DNA of 64,000 nt from Cephalopachus bancanus. Taxonomy: Eukaryota > Chordata > Mammalia > Primates > Tarsiidae. The notes under the pieces are model-generated. The model made no database searches, had not been told where the DNA came from, and saw nothing but the letters and a program-made list of their open reading frames with translations. The position numbers and the translations under genes were made by a program. The stretch's first letter is position 1, and each line of letters opens with the position of its first letter. Where the stretch lies: contig JAPVLO010000323.1 of NCBI GenBank assembly GCA_027257055.1, positions 1,561,001 to 1,625,000 on the forward strand, given 5' to 3'. Positions 1 to 10,749 of this stretch are shown one piece after another.

Positions 1-1054
1 ACACAGAGAACATTTCAAAATTCCCAGCTCACTGACAATAAAGCAGCAAAACAGAATCTCATTAGGAAAGGAAACATTTTGTTTAGAAAGACCTTTTTTA
101 TGACTTCGCCTTGTGTGACATCTCTAAGATGTTACTGGAGAGGAAAAACACTGTAAGAATCAAAAGTGTCTGCTCCAGAACAAGAATAGTTTCCTCCCCT
201 CTACTCCCCTTTCCCTGTCATGAAGCCCCACTGCACACACCACATAACTAGGTATTCTTAAATCTTGTTCTCCACACACAGACATTTACAGAAATGTTTA
301 AAATCATGGCTTGTTTTTTCAAAAATGAGATATTATTAGAATAAACTTTCTCTTGTACAGATTTGCTTTACAATAAGGAAACTATTTGAGTCACTGATTT
401 TGTTCCCTTTGTGCACAACAAAAAAAGAAAGAAGTTCTAAGACTCCTAACAAATAGAAATGAGAAAAATAAAAAAAAAAATGAGAATTTATACTCTGTAG
501 ACTTTTGTTACTGTGAGTCTTGTTATCCATGATGATCAATTAGCATAAAAGGATTTTCAAGGTTAGAGTCTACATATCTCAAAATATGCATTACAGATGT
601 GAAGGACCATAGTTGTTTTTCTTTTTTAAACTCATCTATTTGCTGAATAAGGTTGAATTTCAAAGAATGTAAAAAATGAACAACTTTCAGGCCAGAACAA
701 AAATTTAGAGGCTTTTGTGATCTGGTCCTGGGACAGCAATAATTTCTTCTAATTCATCTGCAGCTTTTTCATTAGATCAACAACTAAGCAAGACTATTTT
801 TTAAGCACTAAGTAATTTGACTCTAAAAATAATCCAGAAAAAGTCAGTTTAAGCTTAGTTAAACTGACTAAGACAAATTACAAAAGACAAATCAGGTGGA
901 ACTTGCTATAATATTTCCTCCCTAGTAGATAAGACAAAACAAATCCAGTGTGAGGACCCATAGTCCCTAATAAGTAGCTGATGTGAGTTTGAAGTAGTTT
1001 AATACACTTTTGTATTATAACCATCATGGATGCCAGTGTTCATCACAATATAAC
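1..1054. other. non-coding, unassigned
   Basis: AT-rich sequence with stops in all frames at short intervals. I recognise no exon, RNA gene or named repeat in it. Confidence 0.5.
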
Positions 1055-1205
1055 TATATTTAACCATTCTTCTAAGTGCTTTACATCAATGAACTTATTT
1101 AAAGCTCTTAACCCCATGAGATTTTCTCCACTTATGGATTAGGTAACTGAGACAGTTATGTGACTCATCTAAACTTGTACAACTAGTAAACTCATAATAG
1201 CAAAA
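1055..1205 (-). repeat. MIR-type ancient SINE
   Basis: The order is a 'taagtgctttacat' block, then a block like 'cctcacaacaaccctatgag', then a 'gatgaggaaactgag'-like block and a 'ctagtaagt'-like block. This is the reverse complement of the MIR core and tail. It is strongly diverged, as expected for an element older than primates. Confidence 0.6.
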
Positions 1206-1294
1206 CTAGCATCGATGTGAATAATCTTCAAAGATATCTTTGGGAGAAATAAAAAGTAACTTAGCTCAATGGAATGAACAGGTAAAACATGCGT

Positions 1295-1640
1295 GTATGC
1301 ATTCATTCATTCATTCAGTAGATATTTAGTGGTCATTACATGGTGAATGGCAGTGGAGAACCAACAAGGTAAACAAAATCAATGCTGTCCTTCAACAGAT
1401 GCTAACCCTACCTCATGGAATTTACAGTCTGGAGATACAGACACAGATTAAACAAATAGCTACTCAATTATTTTACTACAATCATAAGTGAGCCAGATGG
1501 AAGAGGGTAGAGAGAGAGAGAGAGACCATCCTGAAAGCCCTGAGGCTCAAAGGAGCTACCAAGGAAGCAGAGACTGAGCCACTGTGAGGACTGTACCAGA
1601 GAGCTCAAAAACTTGCCCTAGCAGATGACACTCCTCACCA
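1295..1640 (-). repeat. L2-type ancient LINE fragment
   Basis: It starts with a cattcattcattcag block followed by 'gatatttagtgg', the reverse complement of the L2 3' end. It continues through a 'catggaatttacagtctgg' block typical of L2 read in this direction. A short GA run lies at about 1510-1525. Confidence 0.55.
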
Positions 1641-1686
1641 GTCCCTCACCTAAAGGTGGGTATGGGCTCAATAAAATTTTTAAAAA

Positions 1687-2118
1687 TACAGTAAGTCCCC
1701 TACATATGAACCTTCAAATTGCAAACTTTCAAATCACATGTCCAATCTCTTAAGTTACTTCCCGTGTCAGGCATACATGGTCATGTGCGTACATTCTCTA
1801 TAAGTGGTTGTGCTTTTGTGTTCTTTACTGTACCCCCTCCAGTCAGTAAGTCTTCTTGTCTGTTCACTTGATGCCATCTGTTATACTGTACTACTGTATT
1901 TTTCAAGGTATTGTACTATAAGATTTGAAAATATTTTATTTTTTGCATTTGTTATTTATTGTTTGTATGAAAGTATTATAAATCTATTACAGTACTGTAC
2001 TATATAGCCAATTGTGTTAGTTGGGTATCTAGGCTGACTTTGTTGGACTTACGAACAAATTAAACTTAGGAATGTGCTCTCGGAACATAACTCATTCATA
2101 TGTAGTGAATTTACTGTA
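1687..2118. mobile_element. Tigger-like (TcMar) non-autonomous DNA transposon
   Basis: The left end (1689 on) reads CAGTAAGTCCCCTACATATG. The right end (to 2116), reverse complemented, reads CAGTAAATTCACTACATATG. These are terminal inverted repeats of about 20-24 bp, flanked by a TA on each side (1687-1688 and 2117-2118), the target duplication of Tc1/mariner-type elements. The 0.43 kb interior has no transposase, so this is a MITE-like copy. The exact family name (MER44/Tigger group) is from recall. Confidence 0.7.
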
Positions 2119-2458
2119 ATCAGAAAGATACGTAAGCAAGATATGTTAAAGTTGTTGGTCTAGTTCCATATTTCTGGTACATGAGAGTAGCCCTGGGCTT
2201 ATGTTCAAGTTTCAAATTCTCCCAGAATTTTAACAACTTTTAAAGGTAAAATTTATATATTACATTAAAAACTTTTAATCCACAAATTTAAATGATATAT
2301 AATTGTCAATATCAAGAAAGCAGTTGATAAAATTATCAGGAAAATTTGATTCTTGGCATAGCCAGTCCTTTCTGTTCCAAAAAGTGCCTGAAGTTGGCTA
2401 CTTCAGCCATGTGCTATCACAGTAGAAATCAGCAAAAAGACTGAGACTGAACTCTTAC

Positions 2459-2777
2459 CTTGCCTGACAGCTGCATTAACTTTAGCCAAGTTATACAGTC
2501 TTTCAGAATGCCAGCTTCCCAACTGATACAAACAGAAATAATTCCGACTAGTCTACTTTCTGTTTCCACAAGTGAAGATACCATCCAAAGCGATAGAAAC
2601 CACCTCTGCCCAAAAAGTATCAGAGAACAGTAGTCCATGAAAGAATAAACTCCTCACAAATATAACCTCTGTTCCCCCAAGGCCATGATATCTATCTAAT
2701 GCGCTCACAGTTTTCAAGTCTTCTGGAAGACAATGAGAATCCTGCATAGAAAGAGTACTGATTTCAGCAGACCTCTC
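2459..2777 (-). pseudogene. possible exon with one in-frame stop, unrecognised
   Basis: Read on the minus strand, a pyrimidine-containing stretch ends in TTTTGTACAG, a plausible acceptor, just before 2777. A good donor CAAG|GTAAGA follows 2459. Between them one frame is open for 319 bases except for a single TAG at 2553-2555; it begins with residues ERSAEISTLS. I do not recognise the protein. One stop in about 106 codons is slightly unusual for random sequence but not decisive. It could be a decayed exon, a non-coding RNA exon or chance. A donor-like GTAGAC at the stop itself could also end a shorter exon. Confidence 0.25.
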
Positions 2778-2924
2778 CTGTACAAAAGAAATCATTATTC
2801 TTTTCATAGAAAATACTACTCCCAATTTTTTTCTCACTTACAGTCAGAAGACATTATGTTTAGAAGCCATGATTTTCAAAGGCATGCTAAAAGAATGTAT
2901 ACTTACTGGGAAATTGAAATTTGA

Positions 2925-4010
2925 GAGACCCAAGATTACTGGGTGAAAATTTAATACACTCTGAAAAATGATTGAAAAGTTAGAAGTTACAATAAAACAT
3001 TAGTAAGCATAGTTTGACTTAATTAATTATTATAGGATCTTTGTGCAAAAGAAAATAGAATACTTGATACCAGGACTTTTTTCTCAAATTTCTTTCACAT
3101 TAGTCTCCTCTCCATCCTGCTATTCTACTTGGTCTCTAATGTGATCTTTCATCTCCAACACATCCTCCACAGCTACCAGCATTACCTCCCAAAGCAAACC
3201 TGATATCATCTCTGCTTCAAAACCTTCCTTAAGGCTCCTGAATTCTTCCTAAGTGAAGCTGTGTGTTGTTTATAGGATTCAAAATGCATCTCCACACCCT
3301 ACCCAGGCAGAGGCTGTGCCAGTCAGCACTGGGTGTTTCAGCTCCCTCTACCAGGGCTCTCATTCTTTCATTCATGTCACAGAGGGGAAAAGTCGACTTG
3401 AGCGGGAGGAGTACACTATGTGGATTTTTAAAAACTCAAAGTGTGGGGTTGATTCCAAGCATATTTTCACATCAGTGTCGGAGCCATTACAGCCGATAAC
3501 AAAATCAGCAAAGTACAGGCTCATCAAGCAAAAACAAAGGCACCACATAGGCAAAGAAACAAGAATTTGGAGCTAGAAAGAACTTCAGTCCCTCATCCTG
3601 CAATGTAGCAGGCACATGGGTCATTTAGCTTCCAAAGCGCCAACCATTTATATATCACAACTTTTATATTCTAACGCATTGTAATTTATTTCTAAAACTG
3701 TACATGCCCCCTAAACATAAAAATAAGCAAAACAAAACTTTAAATAATAAATTTTAAAATAATTGCCCAGAAGATAGATTTGAACACCTGGAATATTTTA
3801 TTTAATCTCTGGGTAATTCATAGGGACATTGAAGAATATGATACATGAAGATGTAAAATATAAAATAATGAATATGCATGTAGAGGGTTAAAAACTGTGG
3901 ACAACTTCTGGATCTTATGGAAAACACTGATTTTCACTATGTCTGGAGAATATTTCATTTTAATTCTAAAAGAAGCACAAAAAATAAGGATGCATTAGTT
4001 GTTTAAAAAC
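2925..4010. other. non-coding, unassigned
   Basis: A plus-strand open frame of 107 codons at 3253-3576 has no recognisable domain and no convincing splice context, so it is treated as chance. The rest is AT-rich with no identified repeat. Confidence 0.4.
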
Positions 4011-4305
4011 TTATTTTTATTTTTGAGTCGGAGTCTCACTCTGTCGCCCAGGCTGGAGTGTAGTGGCATGCTCATAGCCATCACAGCCTCGGCCTGCTGG
4101 GCTCAGGCAATCCTTCCACCTCAGCCTTCCAAGTAGCTGGAACCACAGGCATATGCCACCACACCTGGTTAATTTTTTTTATTTATTGTAGAGACGAGGT
4201 CTCACCAAGTTGCCAGGCTGGTCTTGAACCCCTGGACTCAGATAATCCTCTTGCCTCGGCCTCCCAAAGTGCTGGGATTACAGGCTTGAGCCACCGTGCC
4301 CGGCC
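4011..4305 (-). mobile_element. Alu SINE, full length
   Basis: Reverse-strand Alu: a T-rich tail, then 'gagtctcactctgtcgccc', through to 'ccgtgcccggcc'. Both arms are present. It has the GTAGAGACGAGGTCTCACC linker characteristic of the window's Alu family. Confidence 0.9.
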
Positions 4306-4454
4306 TCACCATTTATTTTTAAAAGTTAGATGGCCGGGAGCAAATACTGTAAGCTATTAGTCATCAGCATTTTTTATTTTTATTTAATTTTATTTTAAAA
4401 ATCTAATATAGTCTAAGTACCTTCAAATGGGAGAAACCTAAACTGGTATATCTT

Positions 4455-4460
4455 TTTATT
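4455..4460 (-). terminator. poly(A) signal AATAAA
   Basis: On the minus strand AATAAA lies about 140 bases past the TAG stop of the 4602-4773 open frame. This is a sensible distance for a short 3' UTR. Cleavage would be expected around 4430-4445. Confidence 0.4.
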
Positions 4461-4601
4461 GAAAAGTTAAGTTAAACAATGCAAAATCAAGCAACAGGAT
4501 TAATGACTGATGAACATTAAAACTAGCTCAAGATTCCTTCCTATGAAGGAAGGAAAGCATAAACATTCGTTCTTTGCAATGGGTTGGCTACTTCTGTGGT
4601 A

Positions 4602-4773
4602 CTAATTTCTGTACCACATCTCTTCACAGGCTCCAATTGGTCTTTCTTCACCTTCATGTTTTCTGTCAAAGTACAAGACAATGAAAATGGTAGGGTCTAA
4701 AACAGCCCATAACCATAGTGTCCTCTTCCATTGGGCTGGTCCATTTCCACAACCAATGAAGAACAAGCTCTGC
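4602..4773 (-). CDS. possible terminal coding exon, membrane-like C terminus, unrecognised
   Basis: On the minus strand the acceptor-like TTTTTTCAG is followed by a frame of 56 residues and a TAG (4602-4604). The residues open with QSLFFIGCGNGPAQWK, continue with a hydrophobic stretch rich in L, W, I, V and F (LWLWAVLDPTIFIVLYF), then a charged tail with DRKHEGEERP ending EEMWYRN. Upstream of the acceptor the same frame is full of stops, so a boundary exists there. A poly(A) signal follows. This fits the last exon of a membrane protein transcribed leftward. A 5'-truncated retrocopy also fits, because an A-rich stretch (minus strand) occurs about 60 bases past the signal. I do not recognise the family. 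No upstream partner exon was proven; the CpG island at 20.3-21.5 kb is the only strong candidate start. Confidence 0.4.
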
Positions 4774-4789
4774 CTGAAAAAATCTAGAT

Positions 4790-5796
4790 TTCTTTATAGC
4801 ATTGTAAACTATGTAGGAGAGGCTTATTACATCTGCTTTGTTCTCTATTTCTATGGTGCCTATCACCATAGTAACAAGGAACACAGATGAAAAAGTAGGC
4901 TAGAAATACCCAAAAATAGGGGGTAGAAAGAGAAATATGGGGGAGAGGACCTTTCGCTGATTAAGAGAGAAAAGGCGAGAATTTCATCTGTCAGAGTAAT
5001 CAGTAGATTAAGAGGCACGTCCAACTGAAAAAGTGGGCCTCTTTATCTTTAGGAAAGTGACACAAAATGTAACCTAAAATTTCAATAAATATCAACATTT
5101 CTGTGAGGTAGGCTGGCTAGGCTTCTGAGATTTTAAAGCCAGATATATTTTTAAAAATCTTGAAGATGCAAATTAAAACCTTTAAACAGCAACCAATTTT
5201 GGAAATGACACACTCATTCCATAGTGTGGATGATTACTACTTAAAAATTTTTGGTTATGCTGTAGTACTAAAAGTTGAGACATCTGTTAAGGAAGTGTGG
5301 TTGGGAAGATAAGTTACTACAATTAATATTTTCCTGAGAGTGACATGCTTATCTTCCAAGTTTCTGTATAAAATGTCCCAAAAGGAAATCAGTGGGGTGG
5401 GATTGGGGAATGACTGTTGTTTCACCCCAAGTGAGCTGCCTCTATGAAAGAGGAACAAGACTATTCCCATCTCGAGCTCCTCTGCTGTCTGTACGTTCAG
5501 AAACCTTCAAGAGCACTATCAGTTCCTAACTGTTCTTCAAAACCATAACATGCCAAACTTCCATCTGTAAGGAAAGAGAAATCTTCCCATGTCAAGATCT
5601 CCATTTTTTTTCGTCCCCTGCCAGAAGCCTGAGTTCTCCCTGCTCATGATTTTCTAGGACATTTGAAGCAATTAAAATATCATTAATGTTGTGTTACTGG
5701 TCAGGAAATAGGAAAAGGAGCCACACCAGCCACATAAACTACTTGGGAGTTTTAATCTATGTAAGTAAAAATGGTACATGTTTCAACCCATTCAAG
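4790..5796. other. non-coding, unassigned
   Basis: Read on both strands with no recognised gene or repeat. Short open frames near 4681-4884 overlap the terminal-exon candidate in other frames. Confidence 0.4.
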
Positions 5797-6140
5797 TTGC
5801 TTCAACAAAACACCATAAACTGAATGGTTTATAAACAACAAACATTTATTTCTCACAGTTCTGGAGGCTGGGAAGTCCATGATCATGGTGCTGGCATAGT
5901 TGGTGTCTGGGGAGGGCCCATTCCTCACAGATGGTGCCTTACTGCTGTGTCCTCACATGGAAGGGGCAAACAAGCTTCCTCTGGCCTCTTTTACAAAGAA
6001 ACCAATCCTACTCATGACAGCCCCACCCTCACAATCTACCTACCTTCCAAAGGCCCCACCTCTCAACACGATCATTACTTTAAGGGGCTAAGTTTCTAAA
6101 ACATGAATCGTGCCTGCACAGTAACACTTAGACCACAGCA
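5797..6140 (-). repeat. MaLR-like LTR or other medium-reiteration repeat
   Basis: Blocks such as 'tttatttctcacagttctgg', 'aggctgggaagtcc', 'gtgtcctcacatggaagggg' and 'aaaggccccacct' occur in the order of a common mammalian interspersed repeat. I associate it with the MaLR/ERVL LTR group, but the exact name is uncertain. The 91-codon frame inside it is not a gene. Confidence 0.5.
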
Positions 6141-6261
6141 GTGTATATACAAAACAACCAGGAGATATTTTATGGACTAAAATTGTTTCCATATTTGGTC
6201 ATCAAAAGTCAAAGTCATCAACCATAGCCTTTAGGGAATTTAGCACTCTAGCTACTTGCAT

Positions 6262-6428
6262 TTTTTTTTAAAAGACAGGGTCTTGCTATGTTGCCCAGCT
6301 AGAGTGCAGTGGCTATTCACAGGCACAATTATTGTGCACTACAGCCTCAAATTGCTGGACTGAAGTTATTCTCCTGCCTAAGCTTCCTGAGTAGCTGGAA
6401 CTATAGGCACATGCCACTGTGCCTGATA
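6262..6428 (-). mobile_element. FLAM/FAM-type fossil Alu monomer
   Basis: A single 7SL-derived monomer in reverse, with a T-rich tail at its left. It has the 'ggctattcacaggc' block found in FLAM/7SL but lost from dimeric Alu arms. It is older than the dimeric Alus here. Confidence 0.75.
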
Positions 6429-6469
6429 TTACTTACAAATTTTATGGAAAAAGCAATGGATCAGTTTAT

Positions 6470-6565
6470 GGGAATCTTAGGTCCTTGACTTAGCCACTAA
6501 CTAGCTATGACACTGTGGACAGTATTTACTCAGCTTTTCTTGACCTTAATGTCTTATCATTAAAA
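6470..6565 (+). repeat. MIR-type fragment
   Basis: 'cttagccactaactagctatgac' followed by a diverged 'cagtttcctcatct'-like block matches the MIR core order. Confidence 0.4.
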
Positions 6566-6577
6566 AGAAATGACTGA

Positions 6578-6830
6578 GGTGGAGGCAAGAGGATTGCTTG
6601 AGCTCAGGGGTTCAAGACCAGCCTGAGCAACATGGTGAGATCTCATCTCTACAACGAATCAAAAAAATTAGCTGGGTGTGGCAGCACATGCCTATGGTTC
6701 TGGTTACTTGGAAGGCTGAGGTGGAAGGAAGGGGCAAAGCCCAGTGGGTTGATGATGTGTTGGTCGTGAGCGTGCCACTGCACTCCAGCCTGGGTGACAG
6801 AGTGAGACTCTGACTCAAAAATAAAAAAAT
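6578..6830 (+). mobile_element. Alu SINE, 5'-truncated
   Basis: Alu sequence begins at 'ggtggaggcaagaggattgc', without the first ~45 bases of the left arm, and ends in 'gactctgactcaaaaa'. A direct repeat AAATGACTGA flanks it at 6568-6577 and 6831-6840. The truncated form is therefore the inserted form. Confidence 0.9.
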
Positions 6831-7074
6831 AAATGACTGAAACCGAACAGCAATATGTTGGAATTTTATGCATATGAGTTTAAGTGTATTCTGGGAAAGA
6901 TCCTCAAGAATGTCTATGATATAAAGAAAAAAGCAATCGATACTCTTGATGGCCTCTTCCACCCAACTCCAGAATACGATCACTTGAATCAACTTACCCA
7001 AATAAAGTCAACGTTTGAATTCAGACTCAAGTGTCATATTCAGGACTTCTTAAAACTGCCCACCCGTCCCTGAC

Positions 7075-7318
7075 CACCCTATCTAATTATCACCACTGAT
7101 CACATTCTAGCCCTAACCCTGTTTTATTGTTCTTCATAGCACTTATGACATGGCTTATACCTTGCATTTACATATTGTCTATTTCCTTCCTCTAGAATGT
7201 ACACTCCAGGCACAAAGGGTTTTTTCTGTTTTCTTCTTTGTTGGATGTATTCCTTGTACCTGGCACAACGCCTGGCACATAATAAGTGCTCAAAAAAATC
7301 TGTTGAATGAATTACTTT
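7075..7318 (+). repeat. L2 LINE 3' end
   Basis: Ordered blocks match the L2 3' end: 'catagcacttatgacatggc', 'ctagaatgtacactcca', 'acctggcacaacgcctggc' and 'aataagtgctc', ending 'gttgaatgaa'. Confidence 0.75.
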
Positions 7319-7333
7319 TTAAAAATCCACAAA

Positions 7334-7446
7334 ATACTACTTGGAAGGCTGAAGCAGAAGGATCACCTGAGCCTAGCAGGTGGAGACTGCAGTGGCCATG
7401 AGTCTGCCACTGTACTCCAGCCTAGGCAACAGAGTGAGACTGTCTC

Positions 7447-7470
<24 letters not shown>
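7334..7470 (+). mobile_element. Alu right arm only, with TSD
   Basis: Starts at 'tactacttggaaggctgaag', within the right arm, and ends in a run of about 28 A. The direct repeat AAAATCCACAAA at 7322-7333 and 7471-7482 shows insertion as a 5'-truncated copy. Confidence 0.9.
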
Positions 7471-7477
<7 letters not shown>

Positions 7478-7539
7478 ACAAATAGAGCATGTCAGAAGAC
7501 TCAAATACATTATTATTATTTTTTTTAAAGTAGGGCCTG

Positions 7540-7650
7540 CTATGAGTTGTGTATCCTACTAAGCATCTTAAACATCATACAAGCACATCTATCTCACTTA
7601 ATCTTCACGCTATCACTTTAAGGCCAGTTTCCCGATCATTAGAGACTTCA
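7540..7650 (-). repeat. MIR-type fragment
   Basis: A diverged 'cacttaatcttcacgctatc' block followed by a 'ccagtttcccgatcattagag' block is consistent with a reverse MIR. Confidence 0.35.
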
Positions 7651-7654
7651 CTAA

Positions 7655-8980
7655 AATAATACAACTGTGAAAAGGAGCCAGGCAATATATAGTAGAAATA
7701 CTATAAGAAAGGGATTGGCAGTAGTGGGATACTGCCAGGGGAGGCAGGGGTACGGGGGGAGTGGAGGGCACATGACATTTATGGGGCACCTGATCTCAAA
7801 CCAGACAAAGTGGGGACCCAAGGGAGGCCTAAGCTTTACCTGTATGATGACCACTTGTATACCTAATCCTGAATTGTACCCATCTTTAAAAAAAAAGTCA
7901 CTTTATAAGGATTCGGGTGCCAGATGTGCCACTGACTGTGTGGTTCACTTAGACAAGCCATCTACCCCCTCAAGAAAACAGTTGTCCCCATGCAGGTCAT
8001 CAGGAGAATGACATGAATATTAATGCTTTAGTTAGAAGTGTATACTATAAGTAATGTGGCAGGAGTGCCTGCCAAGGGTTTCTGGAAAGATGGGCAGCAA
8101 ACTGTTGGAAGAAGGCAAGGGAGCAGGGGATAGCCGTGCAGTGCCATCTCACACAGGACCAGAATATCCAGGAACCCAGAAGACCCCAGGAAAGGCTCTC
8201 TACTCAACAAGGTGACGGCAGGTGCAACTCCAAACTGTCCTTCACTCCTCTCCCTTTCAATTGCATGACACTGTAATTTCTTTATAAAAAGAAGTCCCAG
8301 ATCAGTCTAGGACCATGTCTTTTTGCATGTTATAACTCACAACCTCTTCATGGCAAGAAATTAGATTTCTTGATAAAATATGTCATTTATTTTCCCAATC
8401 GGATTGAGACTTGTTCTTAGAAACCTGTCACCTGCTCACTCAGGTGAATATCAAATGTCTAGTGATCTTTAACCAATGTTCTTTTGGTATCTAATCTAAC
8501 GATAAGTATTTTTTAAATGCATAATTTCTGACTATTCTAGGAGACTGTTCATGCATTCTTAAAATGGATGATGGTGATTAAATTACTTTGATATCAAATT
8601 AGTTTTCATTGGGTATAGCTAAAAGAGTGATATGTTCTTTCACTATTGAATATCACTATATACCAAGAGGAAATCTTTAAGTTGTCCTAATAGGAGCCTT
8701 TTTCCTAAGAGTTCATAACTAATTTGACAAAAAAGTTTTTTAGCATCCAAATCAGTCATCTTCAAACTGGGCTATGGGGCTTGGGAGTCTTTTTAAGATT
8801 TTGAGTGAGAGATAACCCAGCAGACTCTATTTCCAGATTATTCGTTCACCCTTGCCTAAAAGTACCTGCTCCAAAAATATCTACTGTCTGGCAGATTCTT
8901 TCCAGTCATATTTTTTTCCCTTTTCAAATTAATCCTTTTCCTACATTACAAAAGAAATGTACACATCTTTTATTTTATTT
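7655..8980. other. non-coding, unassigned
   Basis: No exon or identifiable repeat. A purine-rich G-run patch lies at about 7735-7770. The 114-codon frame at 7667-8011 has no domain signature. Confidence 0.4.
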
Positions 8981-8984
8981 GTTA

Positions 8985-9220
8985 CTATTATTTTAAAGAT
9001 GTGGGGTACAATTCAGGATTGAGTACATAAGTAGTCATTGTACAGGTGAAGTTTGGGCTTCCCATTGGTCCTCACTTCACCTGGCTTGGGATCAGGTACC
9101 CTTATTGATATTATGTGCTGCCCCACCCGCTCCTCTGGCAGTGACATGCTACTGCCAATTCCTTTCATGTAGTATTATGATAAATGTTCAGGGTCCACTT
9201 ATGAGTGAGAACGTGTTACT
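8985..9220 (-). mobile_element. L1 3' end, 5'-truncated
   Basis: 'gatgtggggtaca' at the left and 'tatgataaatgttcagggtccacttatgagtgagaac' at the right match the reverse-strand L1 3' UTR and the end of ORF2 seen again at 60.8-61.03 kb. The intervening bases differ, so this is another L1 subfamily. Confidence 0.7.
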
Positions 9221-9224
9221 CAGT

Positions 9225-9877
9225 AATCTAACACACACATTTTACTTCTCTTGAGTCTGTTTATGATGCATTGCCTTGGGGTATAAAAATCTCCAAGCAC
9301 CCAAGCAGAGGGCAATTTTGAAATACTCATAAGATAACATATGCTGAGACAGTGAAAGATGTTCAGGACTAAGAAACAATCTTTTGGGAGCCAGGGGATA
9401 GTTTCTATTTCTTTGCTTAGAACAACACTGGAGGAAGTTCTAATCAAGTCATCAGGCAAAAGAACACTGAAAGTCTTTTCTTTTTGTGATCAATCACTAG
9501 GTAACTTAGGTAACTAGGTAACTAGGTACATAACTCAGGAGTTTAAAAGATAGAATGGAATTATACTGACTTCATTATCATATATTTATTTATGTTGCAG
9601 AATTTCTTAAGCATTTCCATTTAAAAAGAAACTCTTGATTTGATTATGAAATCTATCTTATTCTAGCAATAAATAACATTTACTTACTCACAAATAAACT
9701 ATTTTTAAGCCCCATGGATCTCACTACCAGACAATTTTTCAATAAAATATTGCTAATGCTTAATTATTTAAAAATTTAATATATGTGTTGTTATGATTAA
9801 GTATGTACTAGTGAAAATAATAGTAACAATCTAAAATAAATTTTATTCAACATTTAGAGCCTTATTGTCACAAGAAC
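9225..9877. other. non-coding; short TAGGTAACT tandem
   Basis: Contains about four imperfect copies of a 9-10 base unit (taggtaact) near 9499-9530. Otherwise AT-rich with no recognised feature. Confidence 0.4.
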
Positions 9878-10153
9878 ATTTTTTGTGAGTAGGAGTCTCA
9901 CTCTGTCTCCCAGACTGGAGTACAGTGGCATGCTCACGGCCACTGCTGGGCTCAGGTTATCTTTCCACCTCAGTCTTTCAAGTAGCTGGAACCACAGGCA
10001 TGCTCTACCACGCCCAGCTAATTTTTTTGATTTCTTGTAAAGACGAGGTCTCACCAAGTTGCCTGGCTGGTCTCGAACCCCTGGACTTAGGTAATTCTCT
10101 CACCTCCGCCTCCCAAAGTGCTGGGATTTCAGGCATATGTCATCGCACCTGGG
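9878..10153 (-). mobile_element. Alu SINE
   Basis: Reverse Alu from 'gagtaggagtctcactctg' to 'catcgcacctggg'. The short direct repeat ACAAGAAC at 9870-9877 and 10154-10161 marks the insertion site. Confidence 0.85.
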
Positions 10154-10453
10154 ACAAGAACTTTTTAAAAAGGTAGACGTAGGTATACCGAATGTGTGTA
10201 TGTCACAAAAATATGATATAGTAACAAATAAAAGATTTTCAAATATAAGAATGTTACATTGGGGTTAAGTTTTATAGAAGAGTAGTAATAAAATGAGTTC
10301 CATGAAGAAGAACTATGTAAAATTCATGTCCTTCTAGAAGAAATTACTTCTAGATTACTTCTTAAATGTATGATGAGGTGTATCAAACCACTTTGGTACT
10401 TAGCTTCCACTGGGTATTTAAAAGAATGTTTTGTTTTTTTTGTTTTTTTTTTT

Positions 10454-10748
10454 TGCTGAGCTCACACTTGTAATCCCAGCACTTTGGGAGGTGGAGGCAA
10501 GAGGATTGCCTGAGCTCACTGGTTCAAGACCAGCCTGGGCAACATGGTGAGACCTCATCTCTACAATAAGCCAAAAAAAATTAGCCGGGTATGATGGCAC
10601 TTGCCTGTTGTTCCAGCTACTTGGAAGGCTGAGGCAGAAGGACTGCCTGAGCCTAGCAAACCAAGGCTGTGGTGGCCATGAACATGCCACTGCACTCTAG
10701 TCTGGGCAACAGAGTGAGATTCCAACTTCAAAAAATAAATAAATAAAA
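10454..10748 (+). mobile_element. Alu SINE
   Basis: Forward Alu from 'tgctgagctcacacttg' to a 'aaaaaataaataaataaa' tail. Both arms are present. It is preceded by a T-rich tract. Confidence 0.9.
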
Positions 10749-10749
10749 G

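Noticed and set aside
6612..7001. 129-codon minus-strand frame
   Set aside because: Mostly antisense Alu, with no independent support.
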